From an uncultured Acidobacteriota bacterium (lineage in GTDB: Bacteria > Acidobacteriota > Terriglobia > Bryobacterales > Bryobacteraceae): a stretch of 64,000 nt of DNA. Within the stretch, counting starts at the first letter, position 1, and each line of letters starts with the position of its first letter. Below are positions 1 through 11,140 of this stretch, in pieces. The notes under the pieces were generated by a model. The model did no database searches. It saw only the letters and a program-made list of their open reading frames with translations, and was not told the origin of the DNA. The stretch is from the NCBI GenBank assembly GCA_902826685.1, contig CADEFT010000006.1, positions 94,962 to 158,961 on the forward strand, written 5' to 3'. Made by a program: the position numbers and the translations under genes.

Positions 1-271
1 GCGCTCCTCCGGCAAGACCGGCGAGATCGAGGTCAATCCGAACGTCGAGCTTTGCTACATGACCCAGGATCACGACCAGGTACGCATCAGCGGACGGGCC
101 GAGCAGGTGATGGAACCGGAGGTGCGGCAGCGGATCTGGAACGCCAATCCGCTGCTGCGTGCCTATCTGAAATCGGAAGACAATCCGGAATTCATGCTGT
201 ACCGCATCGTGCCAGTGCGGGTCCGGTATATGAAGGAATGGGCTTTGGAGTATACGGAGGTCGAGATCTGA
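1..271 (+). CDS. Pyridoxamine 5'-phosphate oxidase (PPOX) family protein, 3' part only
   Basis: The reading frame is already open at base 2 and ends with TGA at 269-271, so the gene starts before the window and about 89 C-terminal residues remain. The visible part has the layout of small PPOX-like flavin-binding proteins: a strand ending in ELCYM, a short turn, then a VRISGRAEQV strand, followed by an Arg-Tyr-containing C-terminal strand pair (VRVRYMKEWALEY). In this family such strands form part of a split beta-barrel binding FMN or a related cofactor. The substrate cannot be told from this fragment; general-stress or F420/FMN-linked reductase roles are possible. It converges on the small minus-strand gene starting four bases after its stop. 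Confidence 0.6.
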   Translation, partial: RSSGKTGEIEVNPNVELCYMTQDHDQVRISGRAEQVMEPEVRQRIWNANPLLRAYLKSEDNPEFMLYRIVPVRVRYMKEWALEYTEVEI

Positions 272-275
272 GAGC

Positions 276-503
276 CTACTTGCCGCTCTTGACAACCTCT
301 CGGCAGCGTCCATAAAGTCCGAGCAGCGCTTCGGCGTACTCTTCCGGGCCCGACTTGGCGCTCTTGCCGGAGGAAAATCCTGCCGCCGCGGAGGCTGGCT
401 TGCCATAGCCAGTGGTGAGGGCAATGAACTTCATCATTTCCAATGCCACCTCATCGACGTTCGTGGTTGGAGCATCTTTGCTCGGTGTGGTATCTTCCGC
501 CAT
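276..503 (-). CDS. Small hypothetical protein, 75 aa
   Basis: This ATG-started frame encodes an acidic 75-residue protein without a signal peptide or membrane segment. The N-terminal third is rich in Thr/Asp/Pro. The middle, from about residue 17, looks helical (VDEVALEMMKFIALTTGYGK), then comes a small-residue linker (ASAAAGFSSGKSAKSG), and the last 25 residues again look helical with one Cys. The frame stays open further upstream, but the ATG at 501-503 is the sensible start, because the longer version would run antisense through the HipA-like gene. It is divergent from that gene with 39 bases between them, so the two may share a control region. I do not recognise a family. Helix-linker-helix proteins of this size are often partners or adaptors, but that is only a guess. 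Confidence 0.5.
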   Translation of the reverse strand: MAEDTTPSKDAPTTNVDEVALEMMKFIALTTGYGKPASAAAGFSSGKSAKSGPEEYAEALLGLYGRCREVVKSGK

Positions 504-542
504 AGTAGTTAGTGTAGCCCTAAGACCTCGCGCTGCGCCCGA

Positions 543-1376
543 ATGCCACTGAGAGCCCGATCGTGGATCCGCAAGATGCGCGGCGGCGCGCAGTCGCATC
601 TGGTGGCCGCCGACGACGGCAACTGTTACGTAGTCAAGCTGAAGCAGAACGCGCAGCATCGCCGTATCCTTGTCAACGAATGGGTGGCGGGCACGCTGCT
701 GCGCTACCTGCAGATCCCCACGCCGCGCACCGAACTGATCGAGATCACCGAGGACCTCATCTCGACGTCCCCGGAGTTCAACGTGGTTCTCGGTTCGAAG
801 ACCGCCGCCATTACCCCCGGATTCCACTTTGGCTCGCAGGTGCCGGTGGACCCGATGCGCCACGCGATCTACGATTTCCTGCCCGAGCGGATTCTGCGCG
901 AAGTGGCCAACCTGCGCGATTTTCTGGGCGCGCTGGTGTTCGACAAATGGACTTCGAACGCCGACTCGCGCCAAAGCATTTTTTTTCGCGCCAGGGTGCG
1001 GGAATGGACCGGCGCGCGCGAGCCGGAAGCCCGCCGCGTGGCGTTTGTCGCCGTGATGATCGACAACGGCTTCATCTTCAACGGACCGCACTGGAACTTC
1101 GAAGACGGGCCGATCATGGGCCTGTATCCGCACGCGCTGGTGTACCGCCCGGCGGTGGGGCTCGATTCGTTCCAGCCCTGGCTCGACATGGTGGCCAACA
1201 TCACCACCGGCGTTCTCGATGATGCGTTCCGGCAGATTCCCGATTTCTGGTTGAACGGCGACCGCGAGGCGCTTGAACAGGTGCTGGAGACGTTATGGCG
1301 CCGCCGCAGGCGCGTGGCCCACCTGATCGAAGATTGCGTGGCGGCTAAGCCAGGCGACTTTCCAAACTGGAAATGA
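543..1376 (+). CDS. HipA_2-like (HipA-related kinase fold) protein
   Basis: The 277-residue protein opens with a segment typical of the stand-alone HipA-like family common in acidobacteria. MRGGAQSHLV (about residues 12-21) resembles the glycine-rich loop, and YVVKLKQN follows with the lysine expected to bind ATP (about residue 34). Later, FLGALVFDKWTSNADSR (about residues 128-144) has the D-x-W-x-x-N-x-D arrangement that matches the HipA catalytic/metal loop, and VMIDNGFIF matches the later metal-binding Asp. No HipB-like DNA-binding antitoxin lies next to it, so it is not an ordinary HipBA toxin-antitoxin pair. Classic HipA phosphorylates glutamyl-tRNA synthetase; this shorter family has no assigned substrate that I know of. 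The start is uncertain: no clear ribosome site precedes the ATG at 543, and Met12 is an alternative. Its last 32 bases overlap the end of the convergent oxidase gene. Confidence 0.7.
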   Translation: MPLRARSWIRKMRGGAQSHLVAADDGNCYVVKLKQNAQHRRILVNEWVAGTLLRYLQIPTPRTELIEITEDLISTSPEFNVVLGSKTAAITPGFHFGSQVPVDPMRHAIYDFLPERILREVANLRDFLGALVFDKWTSNADSRQSIFFRARVREWTGAREPEARRVAFVAVMIDNGFIFNGPHWNFEDGPIMGLYPHALVYRPAVGLDSFQPWLDMVANITTGVLDDAFRQIPDFWLNGDREALEQVLETLWRRRRRVAHLIEDCVAAKPGDFPNWK

Positions 1377-2427
1377 TTTCACCGGCGATGCGGGCGGCGG
1401 TCGCGGGCGCCAGCAGAATGCCGTTGCGATAGTGGCCGTAGGCAAGCCAGATCGCCGTATCGTCCAACCGGCCGAGCGATGGCCCGCGTTTGGCCCCCGG
1501 CCGGAACCCGATCCAGGCATCCTGTGCAACGGCGGGTATAATGCCGCCCGCCAGGGCATGCGCCCGCGCGGCGATACCGTCGACGGTGGCCGGATCGAGT
1601 GTGCGATCGAAGCCAACCTGCTCTTCCGACGTTCCGGCGATCGTGTATCCGCCGCGCCGCTGCACGGCGTAGGTGTGATGGAAGCGCAGCACGTGGGGCA
1701 GGCTGCCTGCAGAGAGCGCGTAGCCGATCAGGTGGCCGCGTACGGGAAAACAGCGCGGCAACCGGACTCCAGCGTCGATGAGGTTGCTCCACGCACCGGC
1801 GGCGATCACCGCCCGCGCCGCTTCGATGACGCCGCCATCGCTCGACTCGATTGAGACCGCTCCGTCGCGTGGAATCAGGCGTGTCACCCGGGTATGTTCG
1901 CGAATCTCCACGCCCGCGCGTTGGCAGGCGATGCGCAAAGCCGCCGTAACCGTGCGCGGATCCACCTGGCCTTCCTTTGGAAAATAAACGGCGCCTTCGA
2001 GCGGCGCGGTCAGACCTGGCACCATCCCGCGCAGCTCCTGCGCTTCCACTACGCGGCAATCGATGCCCAGTCTCCGCTGCGTAGTGGCGAGGGTCCGCAG
2101 TTTCTCGAACTCGGCGGGAGATCCGGCCAGTTCCAGAGCGCCGCACAACTCAAAATCGATGGAGGTATCCGATTCGCGCTCCAGTTGGGCGGCGAATCCG
2201 GGCCAGGCGGCCAGGCTTTCCAACGCGAAGGTGAGTTCCGGACAGGCGCGCGAATATTCCGAGCCGGGCACCAGCATGCCGGCACCGGCCCAACTGGCTT
2301 CGCCGCCCAACACGCCCGCGTCGCACAGGATCACTCGACGGCCGGCGGAAGCGAGGCGCCACGCGATAGAGCAGCCGATAATGCCGCCACCGATTATCAC
2401 GATGTCAGCCGTGCCGTGCCGCAACAA
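1345..2427 (-). CDS. thiO: Glycine oxidase ThiO-like FAD-dependent oxidoreductase
   Basis: This is a 360-residue flavoprotein of the D-amino acid oxidase / glycine oxidase group. The N-terminus has a clear dinucleotide-binding motif (VIIGGGIIGCSIAWRLA, residues 10-26) and EASWAGAGML follows around residue 44, as in ThiO. The C-terminal part has RPGAKRGPSLGR (about residue 307) and a second glycine-rich FAD contact (LAYGHYRNGILLAPATA). ThiO oxidises glycine to iminoacetate for the thiamine thiazole ring; related enzymes act on sarcosine or D-amino acids. No thiamine gene is nearby, so the biosynthetic role is inferred from similarity only. The start is a TTG at 2425-2427 directly before the FAD motif. 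Its 3' end overlaps the convergent HipA-like gene by 32 bases. Confidence 0.8.
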   Translation of the reverse strand: MLRHGTADIVIIGGGIIGCSIAWRLASAGRRVILCDAGVLGGEASWAGAGMLVPGSEYSRACPELTFALESLAAWPGFAAQLERESDTSIDFELCGALELAGSPAEFEKLRTLATTQRRLGIDCRVVEAQELRGMVPGLTAPLEGAVYFPKEGQVDPRTVTAALRIACQRAGVEIREHTRVTRLIPRDGAVSIESSDGGVIEAARAVIAAGAWSNLIDAGVRLPRCFPVRGHLIGYALSAGSLPHVLRFHHTYAVQRRGGYTIAGTSEEQVGFDRTLDPATVDGIAARAHALAGGIIPAVAQDAWIGFRPGAKRGPSLGRLDDTAIWLAYGHYRNGILLAPATAARIAGEIISSLESRLA

Positions 2428-2555
2428 GTCTCATCATAAACAATTTCGCGCCCGCACGTTTTATACACAGGATTTGCAAGCAAACGGCATCGCAAAGTGT
2501 ACATTCGACGCGAAATAAAGATCTGTGCGAAAGCCCCGTTCCAGTACTTTTTGGG

Positions 2556-2584
2556 TTGACTCGCCAACGAATCAGGCGCATGAT
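2556..2584 (+). promoter_or_regulatory. Sigma70-type promoter for the structured RNA
   Basis: TTGACT at 2556-2561 (5 of 6 to the -35 consensus) is followed after exactly 17 bases by CATGAT at 2579-2584 (4 of 6 to the -10 consensus). Transcription from this promoter would start near 2590, where the closing helix of the predicted structured RNA begins. That coincidence is the main reason to believe it. Confidence 0.6.
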
Positions 2585-2588
2585 GTGG

Positions 2589-3290
2589 ATGGTTCCAAGA
2601 GGCACACGGAACAGTGAGCCGGGTGGGACGTAGCGGACTCGGAACGGTGATCTGTCGGGCGAAGCTTATTAAACGGTTAGCCTGACGGGGAGCGAAGAGA
2701 GATCGGGCGTTCTGCTATCGGTTAGCCTCTCCACTGAGGAACCTGTTGAGCGCGTGTTCGCGCCGCAAGGCGTGGGCGCGGGGAAGCGAACCGCAAGGAA
2801 CGTGGAACCGTGGATCCTGAGGGGCGAAAATCCCGACGGGGAGCGGCGGCAGGAAGACCGGTGGGGAACGGGACGGGAAAGTCTGGCAACGGGCTGCAGG
2901 CGTGGATCGGCCCCGGCGTTAAGTCGAGGCTGGGAGCCTGCAGGTGGTTCGAGAGCCGCAAGGGGATCGGGCCGCAATCTCAAAAGGATCCGAACGGGCC
3001 GGATGGAAGCGTTCCGGAAGAGCGAAGCGGTAGGCCGGGATCGTTCGAACCTGCCGGGGTGGCCGTCGAAAGCGGCAGTCCCTGTAGGCGAGAGAAAGGT
3101 CGCCGCGAGCGAAAGGCTACAGGCATTCAAAGCCTGCGGAAGGACTCGAAAGCGTTGAAGCGCAGCCGCCAAACCGGTTGCGGGGAGCTTGAGAGACGCC
3201 ATCCAGGCTGAGTGACTGCTTCGCAGACGCCTGGCATGCAGGCGGAAGCACACTGCAAGCCCGTAGGTCACTTGGAACCATTTTCGTTTT
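2589..3290 (+). ncRNA. Candidate large structured non-coding RNA (about 690 nt)
   Basis: No protein gene fits here: all three forward frames are long and open because the strand is purine-rich, yet none of the translations looks like a protein. The segment is packed with perfect short helices. The ends pair over 11 bp (2589-2599 with 3271-3281). Inside, I see 2654-2660/2680-2686 (one G-U), 2697-2701/2727-2731, 2761-2764/2769-2772 around a GCAA loop, 2894-2901/2936-2943 (8 bp), 2946-2952/3045-3051, 2988-2992/3000-3004, 3062-3065/3073-3076 around UCGAAAG, 3081-3087/3117-3123 enclosing 3088-3091/3100-3103, 3161-3168/3175-3182 (8 bp, one G-U) and 3203-3208/3229-3234 enclosing 3216-3219/3223-3226. 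GNRA-like and GAAA-type loops recur. A promoter ends just upstream and a T-rich tract (TTTTCGTTTT, 3281-3290) follows the closing helix. A 10-base motif, CGGTTAGCCT, occurs twice (2674-2683, 2719-2728). It lacks the marks of RNase P RNA, tmRNA, 6S RNA and group II domain V. Family unknown; a retained acidobacterial ornate RNA is my best description. Confidence 0.65.
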
Positions 3291-3426
3291 ACCCTACCCC
3301 TCTTCCCCTCACATGAGGTGTAAGGCCACCCCCTGAGTGCCCCCTACAGCTTAAGCCCGATAACACTGCAACGTGAACTAGTCGATTAACTCCTGCAAGC
3401 AAAAATTAATTCCGCTTGGAGGAAGA

Positions 3427-5439
3427 ATGCGATTGATCGGAACCACGCTTGTCCTGTGTTTCACCGCTCTGGCTCAGGATACGGTTCGCAGCACTATCAA
3501 CGGTTGGATCGAGAAGTCTCAGGTTTTGCCGTTTGCCAATAACAACACAACAGAGCAAGCCGTTGGACGGGTCCGCGCTCTAGCGACAGTGGCGGAGGAT
3601 ACACTGGAACTGCATCGTGATCTGGATGGCAAGCGCGTCGTCGTGCTGCGCGCCACCGCTCCCGGTGCGGCCGCCGTCCGTTTGCACTTCGAAGACTTCC
3701 GGCTGCCGGCGGGGGCCAAGGTTCTGGTCTATGGCTGGAGCGCCGAAAAGGGCGTCACCCGCGTTCTGAGCTATCAGGATTCCGGTCCATTGAAGTCGGG
3801 CGAGTTCTGGACTCTGGCCGTTCCGGGGCACCAGGCCGTTATCGAATTGCAGTTTGAAGCAACGGTGGACACGCTGCCGTTTCGCGTCAGCGAGATCGCG
3901 GCGGCCGACGGAATCGACGAATCGGCTCTGTCTTTCGGCTACCAGGAAGCGCGGGAACTGGAGACGCGGTACGGGACCTTCCGCGGCATGCCGGTGGCCT
4001 ACCAGGTAGTGGACGGCATGGCGGTGTGGGAAGGCGACATTCTACTGGGCCGCCCGGAGGAATTGGCGCCCTCGGGAAAGCAGTATGAACGCAACGCGGG
4101 CTCGATTTCAGGCTCGACCTACCGCTGGCCGAACGGCGTGGTGCCCTATGTGATCGACGCGGCGATGGCCAACCAGGCTCGCATCGCCGACGCGGTGAAT
4201 CACTGGAACACCAACCTGTCGGGATACGTGAGATTGATTCCGCGCACCACCGAAACGGCCTACATCCGCTTCGCCGTCGCGGCGCCCGGTACGTGCTCTT
4301 CCTACGTGGGCTACTACCGCTACGCGGGCCAGCCGGTGAATATCGGAGATTATTGCTCGACGGGCAACGTCATCCACGAGATCGGCCACGCCCTCGGGCT
4401 CTATCACGAGCATACGCGCAGCGACCGCGATACCTACGTGCGGATTCAAACGCAGAACGCGGACCCGGCCTCGATCACCAACTTCAACATGGTATCGAAT
4501 TCGCTCAATCCCACCGCCTACGACTACAACTCGATCATGCACTACGGCACGCATGCGTTCTCCGTCAACGGACAGCCGACCATCGTCACCAAGCCCGACG
4601 GCATCTACATCGGGCAGCGAAGCTCTCTTTCGGCCAACGACATCGCCGGTGTGAAGATCATGTATCCGGCGGCCACCACTCCGCCAGTGGCGCCGCCTGC
4701 CCCGGTGCCGCCGCCGTCGGCCACGCCGGTCCGCATCACCATTCTTTCCAACCCGGCGGGCCGCCAGGTAACGGCCGATGGAACCACCTACACGACGCCT
4801 GCGAATTTCGACTGGCTGCCGGGCTCGCAGCACACGCTGGTGGCGGCGGCGAGCGAAGTCTCCGCCGGTGCGCGGTATAGCTTCGTCGGCTGGAACGACG
4901 GCGCCCCGGCGTCGCGCACCTATACCGTTCCTTCCTCGGCCGCCACGCTCACCGAGACCTTCCAGGTGCAGTATCAACTGGTGACCAGGGCCGGTGTTGG
5001 CGGATCGGTCTTCGCGTGGCCGGTTTCGGTGGATGGCTACTATGCGGTGGGCACCAACGTGACGATTTCGGCCGCGCCTCAGGACGCCTATTGCCTCACG
5101 TCTTGGAGCGGCGTGCTGCCGGTGAGCACGCTTTCGGTGAACGTGCAGATCGCCAGCGCCATGAACGTGCAGGCATCTTTCGCCACCGGCGCCCTCAATG
5201 TGACGCCGTGGACGCTGAACACCCCCTCGGCCGGCGGCCAGTTCACGGCCAACCTCACAACCGGGAGCGCCTGCACCTGGAGCGTGGCCAGCCGCACGTC
5301 GTGGATCACGGTGGAAAGCCCCAGTGCCGGAACGGGCTCGGCGCCCATCCAACTGCGCGTCCAACCCAACACGACCGGCCGCGTACGCTCCGGCATCGTG
5401 ATCGTGAGCCAGCGGGCCATGATCGTTCGCCAGAACTAG
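3427..5439 (+). CDS. Secreted astacin-type (M12A) zinc metalloprotease with repeat/BACON-like tail
   Basis: The 670-residue protein begins with a short signal peptide ([16 protein letters not shown]), preceded by a good ribosome site (GGAGGA, about 3417). The astacin domain spans about residues 225-415. It has the zinc motif [13 protein letters not shown] (His317, Glu318, His321, His327), followed by TRSDRDTYV, and the Met-turn SIMHY at 369-373. Residues 60-200 look like a propeptide or beta-rich domain of the kind seen in acidobacterial astacins. A Pro-rich linker (about residues 418-438) leads to two bacterial-repeat-like units, each with a Trp-Gly/Trp-Ser core, and a C-terminal BACON-like module ([14 protein letters not shown] and the following SG-rich strand). 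These tails usually bind carbohydrate or mucin-type substrates. It probably degrades extracellular protein. Substrate unknown. Confidence 0.88.
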   Translation: MRLIGTTLVLCFTALAQDTVRSTINGWIEKSQVLPFANNNTTEQAVGRVRALATVAEDTLELHRDLDGKRVVVLRATAPGAAAVRLHFEDFRLPAGAKVLVYGWSAEKGVTRVLSYQDSGPLKSGEFWTLAVPGHQAVIELQFEATVDTLPFRVSEIAAADGIDESALSFGYQEARELETRYGTFRGMPVAYQVVDGMAVWEGDILLGRPEELAPSGKQYERNAGSISGSTYRWPNGVVPYVIDAAMANQARIADAVNHWNTNLSGYVRLIPRTTETAYIRFAVAAPGTCSSYVGYYRYAGQPVNIGDYCSTGNVIHEIGHALGLYHEHTRSDRDTYVRIQTQNADPASITNFNMVSNSLNPTAYDYNSIMHYGTHAFSVNGQPTIVTKPDGIYIGQRSSLSANDIAGVKIMYPAATTPPVAPPAPVPPPSATPVRITILSNPAGRQVTADGTTYTTPANFDWLPGSQHTLVAAASEVSAGARYSFVGWNDGAPASRTYTVPSSAATLTETFQVQYQLVTRAGVGGSVFAWPVSVDGYYAVGTNVTISAAPQDAYCLTSWSGVLPVSTLSVNVQIASAMNVQASFATGALNVTPWTLNTPSAGGQFTANLTTGSACTWSVASRTSWITVESPSAGTGSAPIQLRVQPNTTGRVRSGIVIVSQRAMIVRQN

Positions 5440-5446
5440 ACCGGAC

Positions 5447-5468
5447 AGGCGGCGGGTACCTGCCGCCT
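5447..5468 (+). terminator. Terminator-like hairpin after the astacin gene
   Basis: AGGCGGC (5447-5453) pairs perfectly with GCCGCCT (5462-5468) over an 8-base loop, starting eight bases after the astacin stop codon. No clean T-run follows, only GTTTCCCC, so this may be a weak terminator or an RNA-stabilising hairpin. Confidence 0.4.
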
Positions 5469-5495
5469 CCCGAGTTTCCCCTATACTACACATGG

Positions 5496-7751
<2,256 letters not shown>

Positions 7752-10621
7752 GCGCGCCGTCGCCGTCGTAATCCATGCGGCGGCTGCTCGCCGTCACGGG
7801 CTTGCCGATCTGCCACGCCAGGATCCACGCGTCAATCAAGGAAACGGCGCCGTCGTCGTTGAGATCGCCCGCCAGTGGATTGAATCCGATCACCAGCGGA
7901 TCGTGGTCGGACGTCCGGAACGGTCCAGCCGAGTAGTAAGCCGCGGCCTGCGCCTCGCTTTTGGCCTGCGTGCTTCCGTTGCCGCCAAAGTCGAGATTGT
8001 AGTCCAACACCACCGGCTCATCGGCGTTGATGTGCCACTCCCCCGCCCCGGTAATCAGGCGCAGCAGCGCCGGATTGGCCAGCGCATGATCGAGCGCTCC
8101 GGACTCCCCGTTGAACAGATACGAATACCCTTCCGGGATCAGATCGGTGAAAACGGCTTTCGGATTCGGCGCGGCCACCGCGCTGCCGGGTTTGAAGAAC
8201 GCCGGATCGGTGAGCGCACGGATGGGATCTTCCATGCTGTAGGAATTCAGATCGCCCACGATGAGCACGCGTCGATCCTCGGCCGGCGTGGGATCGTTGG
8301 TCGGATTGGTGGCCAGCCAATCGAGCAGCGCGGCCGCCACGCTGATGCGCGTGTTGTTGCATTCATCCTGGCCGTCGGCAAGGTCCGGGTCTCCCGCGCA
8401 GGCGCTGCCTTTGGATTTAAAGTGGTTCGCCGCCACGGTGAAATGTTGCAGTTTCGCGGCTGCGCCAGGCACGCGGAAGGTTTGCGCCACCGGCGGGCGA
8501 TTGAGCCCGTCGATGGTCCGCGGATCGATGGCGTTGGTGAGCACCTTGTGCGCACCAACGGGTTCGACCAGCGCCGGCTGATAAAGGAACGCCATGCGGA
8601 TGAGGTCCGTTCCGGTCACTCCCGTGTCGATGTAGGCCCACTTGCCGGGCTGATCTTTGTTCAAGCTGTTGCCGAGCGGGCCGCTCGGGCCCGCGTCGTT
8701 TACCAGATCCTCCAGCGACGCGTTGACGTTGTTCTCAATCTCGCCCAGAACGACGATGGCCGCGTCCATCGCCTGAATCCCGGCGATGATTTTGTCGCGC
8801 TGGCGGATGAATTCGGCGAGGTTGTTCGCGCCCCGGCTATTGAAGGTGGTGAAGTAGTTCAGGACATTGGCGCTGGCCACCTTCACGCGTCCGCCCACCC
8901 GCGGCGGTGCCGCCGGCCGGGGATTGGCGGCGTCGAAAGTGACCGGGGCGGTGGGATGGACACGATAGGTATTGAAGTCGAATCCCAACACACCCACCAG
9001 CGGACTGTCGGCATTCACTCGCGCCCCCAGCCGGATCGGATTCAAAGCCGCGAGCCCACCGGCCGTCAGCGGATAGGTTTGGCCAGGCGCCAGCGCGCCG
9101 TAGCTTCGATTGCTGGCGTCGTCGAGCAGAATGCGCGAGCGGTTGTTGAGATCCCGCACCGCGTTCGCCGCCGCGCCGGGCAGCGCAACCTGCGTCCCCG
9201 TCATCAGACGGGTGTATGGTTCCGGAACCCAAGCCAACCCAACCTCGTTGAAACGGCCAAGATTGAAATGATCGGTCACGCGCAGCGTTTGCGGGAACCG
9301 CACCCGCATGCCCTCGAATCTTTCGAGAAAGGAAACGGCCGGCAGAGGAAAGGTCACGTCAACCGGCGCGGGCAGCGCGTTGCCGGTGGTGCAGACTCGT
9401 TTGTCGCTGGCCGTGAGCACGGTCTGGTTGAAATTCTCAGACACCAGGCCGCGCACGCGCACCAGGTCGCCGGTTCGAACTTCAAGTCCCGCACCGCCAT
9501 CGTTGACGAAAATCCCGTCGGAGGTGGCGGCGTCGCCATCGCCCGACGGCTCCTGCACGAAGAATCCGCCCAGCATGGGAAGCGGCTGAAAATCCGCCGT
9601 CACCACGGCTTCGATATCCACCACCTGGCCCGCCAGTGGACTGGCATTGCCTGAGCCCTGAATCGCGCCGATGAACGTCTTCGGCCCGCCGCACGTGAAT
9701 ACGGGCGTGACGGGGAGAGTCACGTTGAAAGCGCCCATTCGCGATTGCGCATCGCGCACCGTGCAGGGCAGCGAGTAGACGCCAACGGCCAGCGCCGCCG
9801 GAATCGTGTAGGAGAACCGGAACGAGTTGCCGTCGACCGTGATGGGTTGAGCCGCCGGACCGCCCGCCGCCGACAGATTACACGTCACGGCAAGCCCTGT
9901 CGAAATCGGATTCACACCCGGTGTAATGACGCCGGCGATGACCGCTACCGCGCCTGGCGAGGCGGCCATCGCCGTGGCTGTGGCCGAAGGATTCGCCGGT
10001 TCGGCGCTCGCGGTCAAGGAGAAATCGTCCACCGCCAGCCCGTCATCGGCGCCGATGGCATCGAAATCGTTCCACCGCAGAAAAAACACCGCACCATCCG
10101 GGATGTTCAGCCCGCCGATGGTAGCCGTGATCGGCACCGCCGCCGAATTGCCATCCACCGGCCCGGCCGCCGTCCGCATCGGTGCCACAAAATCGAGTGC
10201 ATCGACATCGACCCAGATCGCGCCATCCAGCGAATACTGAAAATCCAACCGGTCGCCACGGGCCACCGTGCCGAACCGCCATTGCTCGCCGCGGTAACCA
10301 ATGGAGAGGCTGGTGAGCGTAGCGCCGGTGCGATTGACGAAAGACGCGCCGATGGTGGAGACCAGGCTGCCGCTGCGCAGCATGCCGAAGGCGCGTTCGC
10401 CGGCCGGGTCCGCTCCGAAGCTGTAGGTGTCGCCGGAATTCGCCGCGCCCGAACCGGCGCTGTAAAGCCCGTTGGCATTGACGCCGGTTTCAAAGAAGGC
10501 CCAGCCTTCCGGAACTTCGGAACTCGTCCCGCTCGCGGCCAGCGAGTCGAAGGTCTGCGTGTAGGGCGTCCCCGGGTCGGTCAATGGGACTTGAGCCTGC
10601 AGGCTGCCGATCAGCAGGGCA

Positions 10622-11140
10622 GTTGAGAGGACGAGGCGCATGCCCTCTGAGTGTACCCACGCGACGGCACGGCACGCATCGAACGCAGTGCCTCCCGGCG
10701 GCGATCGGCTTCGCACGCTGGCAACGACGGTCTGCGTATAGGCCATGCCCGGATCGGTCAGCAGGGCAGCTTGAGAGGGTGTGCGGGCCGTAACCGGCAA
10801 CCTGCGGGCTCGGTCCGTTGACCGATCCGGTCAAGGTAGTTGAGAGGGCGACGCGCATGCCCTGTGACTGTACTCAGGCGACGAGTCGGACGCATCGCCG
10901 CACGCAGCGCCCCCCCCGGCGGCAATCCGCTTCGGCACGCTGGGCTGCTTCTGGGCCATGCCGGCATCCTGCGGGCTTAGGTCCCTTGTCCGATCCGGTC
11001 AGCAGGGCAGTTGAGAGGGCGACGCGCATGCCCCGTGAGTGTACCCAGGCGAGAGAGCCGGACGCATCGCCGCACGCAGCGCGGGCAGAGCCTGTTCGGC
11101 CGCCTGCTCTCCGGCGGCAATCAGCTTCGGCACGCTGGTG
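10622..11140. repeat. Diverged tandem copies of the patatin-end / nuclease-start junction
   Basis: The block starting GTTGAGAGG(G)CGA.GCGCATGCCC recurs at 10622, 10839 and 11010, with a shorter partial copy near 10770. Each long copy continues through GTGTACYCAGGCGA-like sequence, GACGCATCGCCGCACGCAG, and CGGCGGCAATC.GCTTCGGCACGCTGG. On the minus strand one unit therefore contains the last codons of the patatin gene followed by the start codon and signal-peptide codons of the nuclease (MRxxLSTALL). The copy at 11010 still encodes the patatin end, and the copy at 10622 still encodes the nuclease start. The middle copy encodes neither intact. The two outer copies differ by a 29-base segment present only in the patatin copy. 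This looks like an old tandem duplication that has since decayed, and it fills the 357-base gap between the two genes. Confidence 0.75.

Noticed and set aside
2669..3271. Open frames of 79-200 codons on both strands inside the structured-RNA region
   Set aside because: Three overlapping forward frames and two reverse ones are open at once, which follows from few T-A steps. The products are Arg/Gly/Pro-rich with no domain-like pattern, while the DNA is full of inverted repeats.
2525..3290. Group II intron reading (GTGCG at 2525 resembles an intron 5' end)
   Set aside because: No domain V hairpin with the AGC triad and GAAA loop is found on either strand, and no reverse transcriptase is encoded. 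The promoter and closing helix fit a free-standing RNA better.
4108..5493. 461-codon minus-strand frame over the astacin gene
   Set aside because: The plus strand carries an intact zinc motif and Met-turn. The minus product is Arg/His/Gly-rich noise.
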